Below, piece after piece: positions 8,511 through 16,820 of a DNA stretch of 64,000 nucleotides. The position numbers and the translations under genes are program-made. Origin of the DNA: CAMDTE01 sp964504345 (GTDB lineage Bacteria > Bacteroidota > Bacteroidia > Flavobacteriales > Schleiferiaceae); the NCBI GenBank assembly GCA_964504345.1, contig CAZDDX010000006.1, forward strand, positions 1 through 64,000. The letters are read 5' to 3'. Every line of letters begins with the position of its first letter. Positions within the stretch are counted from its first letter, which is position 1. A model generated the notes under the pieces. The model saw only the letters and a list, made by a program, of their open reading frames with translations, was not told the origin of the DNA and did no database searches.

Positions 8511-8600
8511 GGGCAAGGCCATCGACCAGCTCCTCATGAATCCTCCAGGGCGGAAACGCAGCAAAGGCAGTGGGTTGTAGCGGTGTGGTGGTTCTTGCCT
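8511..8600 (+). ncRNA. ffs: signal recognition particle RNA (small bacterial 4.5S type)
   Basis: The RNA scaffold that binds Ffh for co-translational membrane targeting. The apical helix 8 signature is explicit at 8546-8565: CAGG, stem GCG, tetraloop GAAA, stem CGC, then AGCA, that is the two conserved asymmetric-loop strands around a GNRA loop. The ends close the hairpin: GGCAAG near 8512 pairs with CTTGCC at 8594-8599, and CCA pairs with TGG just inside. A run of seven T follows directly (8600-8606) and acts as terminator. A promoter box ends four bases upstream. At about 90 nt it is the short type without an Alu domain. No protein frame covers it. Confidence 0.9.
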
Positions 8601-8671
8601 TTTTTTGTGCCCTAAAGTTTCGTGGGCAAAAGGGGGCTTTGGAAAGGAACCGTCGGGTTAAATTAAAAAAG

Positions 8672-8679
8672 TACCTTTG
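8672..8679 (+). promoter_or_regulatory. -7 box upstream of transaldolase gene
   Basis: TACCTTTG, perfect consensus, 42 bases before ATG 8722, after an A-rich stretch. This gene has a real leader, unlike many others here. Confidence 0.65.
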
Positions 8680-8721
8680 CACTGCCGCACGGCGCGGCAC
8701 TGTTAAAACCCCCATTGCCCC

Positions 8722-9384
8722 ATGAAATTTTTCATCGACACCGCCAATCTGGACGACATCCGCGAAGCTCAAGACCTCGGCATTCTGGACGGCGTTACCA
8801 CCAACCCTTCGCTCATGGCGAAAGAAGGAATCGCCGGTCACGACAACGTGATGAAGCACTACAAGGCCATCTGCGATTTGGTGGACGGTGACGTGAGTGC
8901 GGAGGTAATCAGCACGGATTTTGACGGCATGGTGCGCGAGGGCGAGCTTCTGGCGCAGCTGGACGAGAAAATTGTGGTAAAAATCCCCATGATCAAGGAC
9001 GGCATCAAGGCCTGCGCCCACTTTTCCGCACAAGGCATCAAAACCAACATGACGTTGGTGTTCTCGCCCGGTCAGGCGCTGTTGGCCGCAAAGGCCGGCG
9101 CTACGTACGTGAGCCCCTTTGTGGGTCGATTGGACGATATTTCGTCCGACGGTTTGGAATTGATTTCAAAAATTCGCCACATCTACGACAACTACGGCTA
9201 CGAAACCCAAATTTTGGCCGCGTCGGTACGGCACGCCATGCACATCATCAACTGCGCGGAGATCGGTGCAGACGTGATGACGGGTCCGTTCAGCGCCATG
9301 TTGTCTTTGCTGAAGCACCCGTTGACGGACAGCGGCTTGGCGCAGTTTTTGGCCGACCACGCCAAGGCAAACGGCGGCAAGTAA
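8722..9384 (+). CDS. fsa: transaldolase / fructose-6-phosphate aldolase (TalC type)
   Basis: 220 residues, the short decameric form of the transaldolase family. It transfers dihydroxyacetone units or cleaves fructose 6-phosphate in the pentose phosphate branch. Visible motifs are MKFFIDTANLDDI, GVTTNPSLMAKEG, VVKIPMI (Schiff-base Lys), INCAEIGADVMTGPF and SMLSLLKHPLTDSGL-like C-terminal residues. Whether it acts as transaldolase or aldolase cannot be told from sequence. It stands alone, with its own promoter box and a strong terminator shared with the convergent men operon. Confidence 0.92.
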   Translation: MKFFIDTANLDDIREAQDLGILDGVTTNPSLMAKEGIAGHDNVMKHYKAICDLVDGDVSAEVISTDFDGMVREGELLAQLDEKIVVKIPMIKDGIKACAHFSAQGIKTNMTLVFSPGQALLAAKAGATYVSPFVGRLDDISSDGLELISKIRHIYDNYGYETQILAASVRHAMHIINCAEIGADVMTGPFSAMLSLLKHPLTDSGLAQFLADHAKANGGK

Positions 9385-9415
9385 GCGTTTATCTCCCGTT
9401 TTTAGTACAAAAAGG

Positions 9416-9441
9416 GCCGCCCCGTTGGGGCGGCTTTTTTT
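9416..9441. terminator. bidirectional intrinsic terminator
   Basis: Stem GCCGCCCC/GGGGCGGC with loop GTT, followed by seven T on the plus strand. On the minus strand the stem is followed by CC and five T. It serves the aldolase gene and the end of the men operon. Confidence 0.92.
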
Positions 9442-9461
9442 GTTGGTGCACGCGCGCCGGT

Positions 9462-11726
9462 TCAATCGTGGGACGGAAGTTCCAACGGGGTCAGCCGTCC
9501 GAATGCGGAGGCGTGTTCGGCCGCGCGCCGCAAAGCGGCGCGGTCTATTTTGCCCTGGGCGGCACGCGGCCATTCTGCCTCTTCGCCGGTGGACTTGGGA
9601 ACCCAGTGCGGGTGTTCGGTCCGCAGCTCAAGCAATGTGTTGTAAAACTCGGTCTTTTCGTGCGCCGTCAACGGTTCGGAAAGCCAAACCAGACGATCGC
9701 CCCAGTGAGGATCTGCCACCGCGGTCAGGAAGCCCCGTCCCATCAGGTGTGGAAGGCGCTGCCCCACCCAAAGTTCCACTTGTTCGGGGAATATTTTGAC
9801 GCCGGCACTGTTCAGGGCACCGTCGAGCCGACCGTTCCAAACAAAGCCCGCCCCATGGGGTACCACGGCATCGGTGGTCTCCAGTGGTTCTTCTAGGCCC
9901 AAATGTGGGGCGGAAAAGGTCAAGGGCACGGGCTCCAACGGGAGGGATGCGGTTGCCGGTTGGGGCCAATGGAGGGTAACCCCGCGCACCGGGGTGTAGA
10001 TCCAGCGTCCGTCTGCGGTGCAGCAATGGGGGTTGTCCGGCTCCAATTTCGCTAGGGCGATGTGGGAGGCCGTTTCCGTCATCCCAAATCCCAAGTAGGT
10101 TTGATGCGCCAAGGGGGCGATTCTTCGGGCGTCGTCCGGGGTGCAGTGGGCACCGCCCAACAGAAGGGTTTTGAACCGACTCGGCTGGTTTTTGGCACCG
10201 GCGTGCGTCGCTGCGGATTCCGCCAATGCCAGCGCCTGCTGGGGCACCAACGAGCAAAAATCCCAAGGAGCATCAGGGGTGTGCCAACCTTCCAAGGGGT
10301 TGCGCTGCACGGAAGCGAGGTCCACCGTTCCCTGCCCCACCAAGGCGCGAATGAGGACCATGGCGCCCCCAATGCGCGTGGGAGACAGCGCCAACAAACT
10401 GGTGTAGCCCGGGGCCAAGTTCAGGGTGTCCAGGGTGGCGCGGGCGCTGGCGACCAAAAGTTTTTTCGGCAGCCGAACCGTCTTGGGCGTTCCGGTGCTG
10501 CCGCTGGTGGTAAACTCCAAACGATCCGACGGTCCGTACCAAGCGCCTAAAAACGCTTGTGTTTCTAGAATCAACTGGGGGTCTGTTTGCGGGTGGATGC
10601 GCAGGTTTTCCGGCCACGGGCCGCTGCCCACCTCGGCCGGATACGGCGCGGTGTAGTGCAGTTGCTCGCCGCGCAATTCGGTCCACGGGGGCAGGTTGTT
10701 GGTGTACAATCCACCGGTTCCCAGTCCTTGAGCGCGCGCCAGAGGCGCGCGACGCGCCACGTCTTGGGCCACGGCGTTGAGCCCAATGCTCCCCTCCAGG
10801 GCGCTGGTGATCCACCACCCCATGCCCCGCGCTTCCGCACGCTCAATCCAGTCTTGGGTTCCGCGCCATCCGCCCACAAAACTGGGCTTCAGCACTATAT
10901 ACGGCGGGCGAACCTCGTCCAACAAATCGTTGCGCTCTTGTGGGGTGACCAAGCCAATGAGGCTTTCGTCCAAGGCCACCGGCACGGGCGAGTGCTGGCT
11001 CCAATAAGCCAAACCGGCGCGATCGCTGGCCGGCAGTGGCTGTTCAATGGAATGCACCCGAAGGTCCGCCAAGGTGCGCAAGACCTCTTCCACGTTGTGT
11101 TCGCGAAATGCCCCGTTGGCGTCTACCCGGAGTTCCACGTTTTGGCCTTGGGCGGAATGCCTAAAGTCCTGTAGCAGAGCGCGTTCCTCTTCCCAAGCTA
11201 AGGCGCCTATTTTCATTTTGACGCAGGCGTAGCCCACGCGCAACTTGTCGTCCAGTGCTTCGCTCATGGCGCAACTGGTGCCCATCCACACGAGGCCGTT
11301 GGTGGGAATTCCACGGTCTAATCGCGTCCAGGGGGTATCCCACAGATCGGACGGGTGGTGCCCGTTTCGGTTGCGGTAGGCGCTGCGCAAAACTTGCTCC
11401 GCCGCAAACTGAAGGGAAGGCCATCGGGACCACTGTGCGTAAAAAGAATCGGGCACACGGCCCTCCTGCGTCCACACTTCGTCCCACGCCTCGTCCGACC
11501 ACCCGTTCATCTGCTGCACCAGCTCCTCAAGACGGTCCGCATAATCCGGACGGTCGTCAAACGAAAGGCCGCGCAGCAGGCCACACTCTCCTATTCCGCG
11601 AAAAGGCACGCCGCGGTGCTCGCCGCGAACCTCCAAGAAATGGGCTTCTTTTTGGCGCAGCACGCCCCGGGATGTGCCCGCCGGTTGCGCAAATAGGTAG
11701 GTATAGGGCCAGTGGTGTACCCGCAT
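9462..11726 (-). CDS. menCE: MenC-MenE fusion: o-succinylbenzoate synthase / o-succinylbenzoate-CoA ligase
   Basis: One uninterrupted 754-residue frame holding two consecutive menaquinone enzymes. Residues 1-360 are an enolase-superfamily MenC: acid/base pair KMK (170-172), metal ligands in VDANGAF (Asp 202), IEQPL (Glu 228) and ALDES (Asp 253), and Lys 280 in VLKPS. Residues 400-754 are an AMP-forming ligase, MenE: P-loop TTSGSTGTPKT (406-416), GFGMTETAS, NGRLDGALNSAGVKIFP, and QGKIDR with the adenylation Lys near the end. The enzyme would dehydrate SHCHC to o-succinylbenzoate and activate it with CoA. The start ATG 11726 shares its A with the menA stop (TGATG). The two enzymes are normally separate proteins. 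Confidence 0.92.
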   Translation of the reverse strand: MRVHHWPYTYLFAQPAGTSRGVLRQKEAHFLEVRGEHRGVPFRGIGECGLLRGLSFDDRPDYADRLEELVQQMNGWSDEAWDEVWTQEGRVPDSFYAQWSRWPSLQFAAEQVLRSAYRNRNGHHPSDLWDTPWTRLDRGIPTNGLVWMGTSCAMSEALDDKLRVGYACVKMKIGALAWEEERALLQDFRHSAQGQNVELRVDANGAFREHNVEEVLRTLADLRVHSIEQPLPASDRAGLAYWSQHSPVPVALDESLIGLVTPQERNDLLDEVRPPYIVLKPSFVGGWRGTQDWIERAEARGMGWWITSALEGSIGLNAVAQDVARRAPLARAQGLGTGGLYTNNLPPWTELRGEQLHYTAPYPAEVGSGPWPENLRIHPQTDPQLILETQAFLGAWYGPSDRLEFTTSGSTGTPKTVRLPKKLLVASARATLDTLNLAPGYTSLLALSPTRIGGAMVLIRALVGQGTVDLASVQRNPLEGWHTPDAPWDFCSLVPQQALALAESAATHAGAKNQPSRFKTLLLGGAHCTPDDARRIAPLAHQTYLGFGMTETASHIALAKLEPDNPHCCTADGRWIYTPVRGVTLHWPQPATASLPLEPVPLTFSAPHLGLEEPLETTDAVVPHGAGFVWNGRLDGALNSAGVKIFPEQVELWVGQRLPHLMGRGFLTAVADPHWGDRLVWLSEPLTAHEKTEFYNTLLELRTEHPHWVPKSTGEEAEWPRAAQGKIDRAALRRAAEHASAFGRLTPLELPSHD

Positions 11727-12661
11727 CAAAACAGGGGTTTGCTGCAGGAGTCGGAATCAATCAAAAGTCCAATTCCCAAGGCCAAGGCAAACAAAAACGT
11801 GGCCAAGGCCAGGGGTTTCAGCAGTTTGTCCAACGACGCGCGGTCTTGGGCCTTCCACGTGGCGGCAACGGATTCGTACAGCAACGGCACCACGGCCAGA
11901 AACAGGTAGGAACGGCTGCAGGTGGGGAGTCCGCGCAACACAAAGAACAAGGTGGACGCCACCGCCCCCACCACCAATGCGGTCTGGTACCAACGCGCGC
12001 CGCGTTCGCCCAATCGAGCCGCAACGGTGATTTTACCGGCAGCCCGGTCGGTCTCCAAATCGCGCAAATTGTTCAGGTTCAATACACCAGTGGCCAACAA
12101 GCCCACGGAGAGTCCGGGCAAGAGGATCCACGGGCTGAATTGACCGGTTTGCAGCATGAAACTGCCTTCCACGCCCACCAATCCAAAGAAGAAAAGCACA
12201 AAAAAGTCGCCCCATCCGCGATATCCGTAGGTGGCAGCACCTCCCACGTAATTGACGGCGCTCCATACGGCGGCTCCGTGCAGGGCGAAAAACACCCAAC
12301 GCAAGGAACCGGTGAAGGAGGTCCAAACCAACAATCCCCCGGAGATTAGGGCCAGTGCAGCAACCAGTCGAACGGCCACCAGCATTTGCTGCGGCGCAAT
12401 TCGTCCGGAAGCTACGGCGCGGAGCTCACCCGCATGCTCGTGGGTGCGGTGCGCGTCGGTGCCTTTTTTCCAATCGTAGTAGTCGTTGGCGTAATTGCTC
12501 AGGACCTGGTACAGCAGGGTGGTGAGTACGGCCAATGCCAACCGTTCCCATTGGAAATAGCCGGCATCCGCGGCCAAGCCGGTTCCCAAGGCGATGCAGG
12601 CCAAGGCCAAGGGCAAAGTGCGCAGACGTGCTGCTTTAATCCATTCCAACGGCGCAGCCAT
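11726..12661 (-). CDS. menA: 1,4-dihydroxy-2-naphthoate polyprenyltransferase
   Basis: 311 residues, a UbiA-family integral membrane enzyme with about eight or nine helices. It attaches the isoprenoid tail to DHNA and releases CO2. The two Asp-rich metal-diphosphate sites are NYANDYYDWKKGTD (near 50-65) and NNLRDLETDRAAGK (near 190). The frame runs further upstream, but MAAPLEWIKAARLRTLPLA at 12661 is the family start and follows the menB stop closely. Fifth gene of the men operon. Confidence 0.94.
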   Translation of the reverse strand: MAAPLEWIKAARLRTLPLALACIALGTGLAADAGYFQWERLALAVLTTLLYQVLSNYANDYYDWKKGTDAHRTHEHAGELRAVASGRIAPQQMLVAVRLVAALALISGGLLVWTSFTGSLRWVFFALHGAAVWSAVNYVGGAATYGYRGWGDFFVLFFFGLVGVEGSFMLQTGQFSPWILLPGLSVGLLATGVLNLNNLRDLETDRAAGKITVAARLGERGARWYQTALVVGAVASTLFFVLRGLPTCSRSYLFLAVVPLLYESVAATWKAQDRASLDKLLKPLALATFLFALALGIGLLIDSDSCSKPLF

Positions 12662-12663
12662 TT

Positions 12664-13485
12664 TCAGGGAAATTGAGGGAATTTGCTGAAGTCTGGATCG
12701 CGTTTTTCCAAAAAGGCATTTTTGCCCTCTTGCGCTTCCTCCATCAAGTAGAACATGAGGGTGGCGTCGCCGGCCAACTCCATCAAACCGCGTTGACCGT
12801 CCAGTTCTGCGTTCAAGCCCCGCTTGATCATGCGCAACGCCATGGGCGAGCGCTTCATCATGGTGCGGCACCATTCCACGGTAGTGGCTTCCAAATCGGC
12901 CAAGGGTACCACTTTGTTCACCATGCCCATGGCCTCAGCTTCCGCGGCGGTGTACTGGTTGCACAAGAACCAAATTTCGCGGGCTTTCTTCTGCCCCACG
13001 TGGCGGGCCAGGTACGAACTGCCAAATCCGGCGTCAAAACTGCCCACCTTGGGGCCGGTTTGCCCAAATCGGGCGTTCTCGGAGGCAATGGTGAGGTCGC
13101 ACACCACGTGCAACACGTGGCCTCCACCAATGGCGTAGCCGTTGACCATGGCCACTACCGGCTTCGGGATTTCGCGGATGCGTTTGTGCAGGTCCAATAC
13201 ATTCAAGCGCGGCACGCCGTCTTCCCCAATGTACCCGCCAATGCCCTTGACGTTTTGGTCCCCACCGGAACAAAAAGCCTTGTCACCAATGCCGGTCAGC
13301 ACAACAACGCGAACGTCCTGGCGCTCGCGGCAGATGTCCATGGCCTCCAACATTTCGATGTTGGTTTCCGGACGGAACGCATTGTATACTTCCGGACGGT
13401 TGATGGTGATTTTGGCGATGCCTTCGAAATACTCAAACTTGATGTCTGTGTATTCTTTGATGGGGGTCCAGGCAAATTGACTCAT
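12664..13485 (-). CDS. menB: 1,4-dihydroxy-2-naphthoyl-CoA synthase
   Basis: 273 residues, crotonase fold. It closes the second ring of o-succinylbenzoyl-CoA to give DHNA-CoA. Visible motifs are AFCSGGDQNVKG (oxyanion hole), VNGYAIGGGHVLHVVCDLTIA, GQTGPKVGSFDAGFGS with the catalytic Asp region, and the C-terminal FLEKRDPDFSKF typical of MenB. The start overlaps the menD stop as ATGA, which indicates translational coupling. Confidence 0.96.
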   Translation of the reverse strand: MSQFAWTPIKEYTDIKFEYFEGIAKITINRPEVYNAFRPETNIEMLEAMDICRERQDVRVVVLTGIGDKAFCSGGDQNVKGIGGYIGEDGVPRLNVLDLHKRIREIPKPVVAMVNGYAIGGGHVLHVVCDLTIASENARFGQTGPKVGSFDAGFGSSYLARHVGQKKAREIWFLCNQYTAAEAEAMGMVNKVVPLADLEATTVEWCRTMMKRSPMALRMIKRGLNAELDGQRGLMELAGDATLMFYLMEEAQEGKNAFLEKRDPDFSKFPQFP

Positions 13486-15281
13486 AACGCTAGTGATTTC
13501 CAATGAATTTCTGATTGTTCCGGATGGGTGAGCAGCTCCACCACCACGGGGTGTTCGTTTGAAAACAACACGCCGGAGGCCAAGAGGTTCTCCCAGGCTT
13601 CCACGGTAGACGCCGTGTAGGTAGTGCAGCCCATCTCTTGGGCCCACGGCAGCACGCTGCGGTTGTGTTGCGCTTCAAAATCTTGCGCCAACCGGCCCGT
13701 TTGGGAAGGACCGTCGATGAGGCGAAAAATGCCGCCGCCGCGGTTGTTCAGCACCACAGCAGCAAAATTATTGGGCACGTGGGGATGAAACCAGGCGTTG
13801 GCGTCGTAGAAGAAACTGAGTTCGCCGGTGAGCAAGGCGGTGGTCTTGCCGTCTGCCCAGGCCGCACCCAAGGCCGTTGAGCTGCTGCCGTCGATGCCCG
13901 CTGTACCGCGGTTGGCCTGCCATTCCGCGTTCCACAGCGGACGGTGCGCGGTGCTGCTGCGCAAGGCATAGCGCACGGAGGCTGAATTGGCCACGGAAAA
14001 ACGTTGAACCCCATGGGCGCTGTGCATCCAAAGCGCCACGGCAGCGGCGTCGGTTAAGATTCCCTTGGTGCGGGCGTCTTGGAGGCACCGGTCTTCCCAG
14101 GCGGTGATGCAGTGTTGCGCGGCTTCTTCTGCTTTTTGAACCCGACGGCCCCATTCCCTGCCGTTCTCGGTTGCTCCGAATGCCAAAGAGGCACAGGAAG
14201 CTCCTGATGAATCTTCCCACCAACGAAAACCCGCATCGGCCTCCGGATCCAAAGGACAATGCGCCTGCAAATGGCCTACTACGTCCGGCACCCGAACGGT
14301 GGTTCCCAAGTGCACGTGCCAGGGGCGTGCCGCGCGCAGCTCGTTTTTCCAACGTTTGGAGACCAAGGCGCCTCCCACGGTAGCGATGGCTTGCGGCAAG
14401 AGGCTTTCAGCCGTACCCGCGGACAGGTGTTGCTCCCAAGAAACCCAAGGACCGTCGCCCAAGTTGCTGAGCGGTTCAGCCACCACCACCAAAGCGGGAT
14501 CGTTGCGCAACCAGTCTTGGAGCAAGGCGCTCCAGCGCCGGCCCACAGCTAGCGGCATCTGCCCTACCCACACCGCGCGGCGTTCCGCCTGCCACCACGC
14601 GCGGTTCCAGCCCTGCTCTTCGTGCGGCCCGGGAAATGTAGGGTGTACGGGGGGATGGTTGCGGGGGGCTCCTCTAAGAACTTCCGGAAAAGCCAAATCA
14701 GTGGGAACAACGGGGGTGTCTGATGCACCGTTGTAGCCGTACAGCGGCTCGCGCAGGGGCACGTTCAGGTGTACCGGACCGCGGTGCTGGTGAGCGGCCG
14801 CCCAAGCCGCCGTCCAGCGCGCGGCGTTGCGCGCCAAAAGCGCTTGCTGCTCTTCTGGAGGGGCGTTTGAATCGTCCTCTTCTAAGGTAAACTGCGCCAC
14901 CACGTGGTCGCCAAAGATGCTTCCCTGCCGGATGCTTTGTCCCTGGCCTTGATCAATGTGTGCGGACGGTCGGTCTGCGGTCAAAACCACCAAAGGAAGT
15001 TCTCGGTAGAAGGCTTCCACCACCGCAGGAGCCAAGTTCAACGAGGCGGAGCCGGACGTGCAGACCACCACCACGGGCTTTCCCTGAGCCTCCGCGGCAC
15101 CCAACGCAAAGTGGGCCGCGGCGCGTTCGTCCAGCAAAACGGCATGGTGCGGGAAGGCACAGCCGTGAAAGGCTTCCACGAGGGGAGCGTGCCGGGAGCC
15201 GGGGGACGAAATCCACGCGTCCACCCCTTCGGAACGAAGAAATCGGGCCAGAGCCCAAGCGGACGGATGGAATGCGCTCAC
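13482..15281 (-). CDS. menD: SEPHCHC synthase (MenD)
   Basis: 599 residues, thiamine-diphosphate enzyme. It adds the succinic semialdehyde unit from 2-oxoglutarate to isochorismate. Motifs are SSPGSRHAPLVEAF, LDERAAAHFALGAA (cofactor-activating Glu), TSGSASLNLAPAVVEA, TADRP, and the C-terminal ThDP-binding core around GELSFFYDANAW and NNRGGGIF. GTG 15281 is chosen because it overlaps the menF stop as GTGA and the protein then begins right before the conserved domain. Confidence 0.94.
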   Translation of the reverse strand: MSAFHPSAWALARFLRSEGVDAWISSPGSRHAPLVEAFHGCAFPHHAVLLDERAAAHFALGAAEAQGKPVVVVCTSGSASLNLAPAVVEAFYRELPLVVLTADRPSAHIDQGQGQSIRQGSIFGDHVVAQFTLEEDDSNAPPEEQQALLARNAARWTAAWAAAHQHRGPVHLNVPLREPLYGYNGASDTPVVPTDLAFPEVLRGAPRNHPPVHPTFPGPHEEQGWNRAWWQAERRAVWVGQMPLAVGRRWSALLQDWLRNDPALVVVAEPLSNLGDGPWVSWEQHLSAGTAESLLPQAIATVGGALVSKRWKNELRAARPWHVHLGTTVRVPDVVGHLQAHCPLDPEADAGFRWWEDSSGASCASLAFGATENGREWGRRVQKAEEAAQHCITAWEDRCLQDARTKGILTDAAAVALWMHSAHGVQRFSVANSASVRYALRSSTAHRPLWNAEWQANRGTAGIDGSSSTALGAAWADGKTTALLTGELSFFYDANAWFHPHVPNNFAAVVLNNRGGGIFRLIDGPSQTGRLAQDFEAQHNRSVLPWAQEMGCTTYTASTVEAWENLLASGVLFSNEHPVVVELLTHPEQSEIHWKSLAL

Positions 15282-16288
15282 CGCGCGAAGATAGCGCTGC
15301 GGAGGGTTTGGAGTTTGGCCTCGGTCTCCTCCCATTCCCGCTGCGGATCAGACTGCGCTGTGATGCCGCCTCCGGCGTAGAGGGCTACGGCTTGTGCCCC
15401 CACCTCCATGCACCGCAAGTTGACGTAAAAACGGGCCGTCGTTCCGGTGGACCAGCCCATGTAGCCAGCGTACAAACCGCGCGGATAGCCTTCGTGGGCT
15501 TTTAAAAATGCGGAAGCGCGGGCGCGAGGCAAACCGCCCACGGCGGGCGTGGGATGCAACGATTGCGCTAAGGACCAACTGGACGCCTGCGGCGGCAACG
15601 TCCCTTCAATCCACGTACACAGGTGCTCCACAGGGCCTGCAGACCGAACATGGGGACCGTCAACGGTTAAATCCGTGGCACCCAAGGCGCGGAGCATGTA
15701 GGCGATGTCTTGCGTCACCAAGTCTTGTTCTTCCTTTTCCTTAGCCCCCCAATGGCCCAGTGCTCCGGCCGGACGCGTTCCCGCCAAACTCATGGTGCGG
15801 AGGTGGGAGCCGTCCCGATGCAGCAGCCATTCCGGCGAAGCGCCCATCCACGTAGTTTGTCCTTCGCGGTACAGCAAATAAACCATGGCCTCCGGATACC
15901 GATCGCACAAGGCGGCAAATGCATCGACGGAGTCGTACGCGCTTTCCGGGGTGTGCACCACGCGTCGGGAAGTGACCACCTTGGTCAGTGCTCCGTCCCG
16001 GCAGGCGTCCACGGCGCGCTGAACCAAAAATTTGTAAGAAGATTCGTCGTGGGAAGTACCGCCCTCCAACGGAGGCAATTCGCGGTGCGCCGATCGCGCC
16101 CGGGTCAGTGCTTCCACGCCCTCCACCCGTTGGCCCAAGGCATAAACAGCACCCGGACCGTTGAACGGATGAACATGGAATAGAGAACCACTGCCGTTTC
16201 CCTCTACCGCACCTGAAACGGGAGCCTCCAGCGGCGCACCCCACAGCGGTTGACCGGGTTCCCGAAGCAAGACAAAGGAGGTTTTCAT
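15278..16288 (-). CDS. menF: isochorismate synthase
   Basis: 336 residues, chorismate-binding fold, a short version typical of Bacteroidota. It converts chorismate to isochorismate, the first committed step. Visible motifs are KVVTSRRVV, WMGASPEWLL, MSLAGTRPAG, the HPTPAVGGLPRA loop and GYMGWSTG with YAGGGITAQSDPQREWEET (metal-binding Glu). Context in the men operon favours isochorismate synthase over anthranilate or aminodeoxychorismate synthase. Confidence 0.93.
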   Translation of the reverse strand: MKTSFVLLREPGQPLWGAPLEAPVSGAVEGNGSGSLFHVHPFNGPGAVYALGQRVEGVEALTRARSAHRELPPLEGGTSHDESSYKFLVQRAVDACRDGALTKVVTSRRVVHTPESAYDSVDAFAALCDRYPEAMVYLLYREGQTTWMGASPEWLLHRDGSHLRTMSLAGTRPAGALGHWGAKEKEEQDLVTQDIAYMLRALGATDLTVDGPHVRSAGPVEHLCTWIEGTLPPQASSWSLAQSLHPTPAVGGLPRARASAFLKAHEGYPRGLYAGYMGWSTGTTARFYVNLRCMEVGAQAVALYAGGGITAQSDPQREWEETEAKLQTLRSAIFAR

Positions 16289-16314
16289 GGGGATGTAACG
16301 CGGTTCACTGCGGA

Positions 16315-16752
16315 TTACTTCGTCGGGTCCGATGCTGCCAGCTCCAAGATGGCATTGGTCAGGGTTGCGGTGGACACCAGCCGGCCGTGTTCGTCTTCAA
16401 TGCGGATTTCTACTACGTGCGAACGCTTGCCTTGGTGCAAAAAGCGCGCCGTGCCCCGCACCGTACCGTCTTTCACGCTGCGAACGTGGTGCGCTACCAG
16501 GGTCTGGCCCACCACGGCCTGGCGGTCCGGATGCGGCAAGGAAACAAAGGAATACGCGGAACCTAACGTTTCCGCCAAGGCGGCCGTAGCTCCTCCGTGC
16601 AAGAGCCCCATGGGCTGATGTACCTGCGGTCCAACCGGCATTTCCGCGTGCAATCCGGCCTCGTCCAGGCCCGTGTAGCGAATGCCCAAGGTCTCCATGA
16701 GGGTCCCCGCGCGCCGTGCGTTCAGTAGTGCCAGTTTTTCTGGTTGCTCCAT
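16315..16752 (-). CDS. menI: hotdog-fold thioesterase, probable DHNA-CoA hydrolase
   Basis: 145 residues, PaaI/EntH-like hotdog fold: GLLHGGATAALAETLGS with the catalytic Glu on the central helix, then VVGQTLVAHHVRSVKDGTV. As first gene of the men operon it most likely hydrolyses 1,4-dihydroxy-2-naphthoyl-CoA before prenylation (MenI role); specificity is inferred from context. Start ATG 16752 (MEQPEKLALLNARRAG) lies five bases after a TATCTTTG box, so the operon mRNA is probably nearly leaderless. Confidence 0.85.
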   Translation of the reverse strand: MEQPEKLALLNARRAGTLMETLGIRYTGLDEAGLHAEMPVGPQVHQPMGLLHGGATAALAETLGSAYSFVSLPHPDRQAVVGQTLVAHHVRSVKDGTVRGTARFLHQGKRSHVVEIRIEDEHGRLVSTATLTNAILELAASDPTK

Positions 16753-16757
16753 GTCCG

Positions 16758-16765
16758 CAAAGATA
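16758..16765 (-). promoter_or_regulatory. -7 box of the men operon
   Basis: TATCTTTG on the minus strand, five bases before the menI ATG. Back to back with the thrS box, ten bases apart. It is the only clear promoter I see for the 7.3-kb menI-menCE unit. Confidence 0.72.
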
Positions 16766-16775
16766 ACCGATTCCG

Positions 16776-16783
16776 TACCTTTG
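16776..16783 (+). promoter_or_regulatory. -7 box of thrS
   Basis: TACCTTTG, perfect consensus, 37 bases before ATG 16821. The leader contains no obvious tRNA-like structure at this length, so classic threonyl-tRNA autoregulation is not apparent. Confidence 0.7.
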
Positions 16784-16820
16784 CCCCTTCGCAAACTTCC
16801 TTTGTACCGAAGCATTTTTT

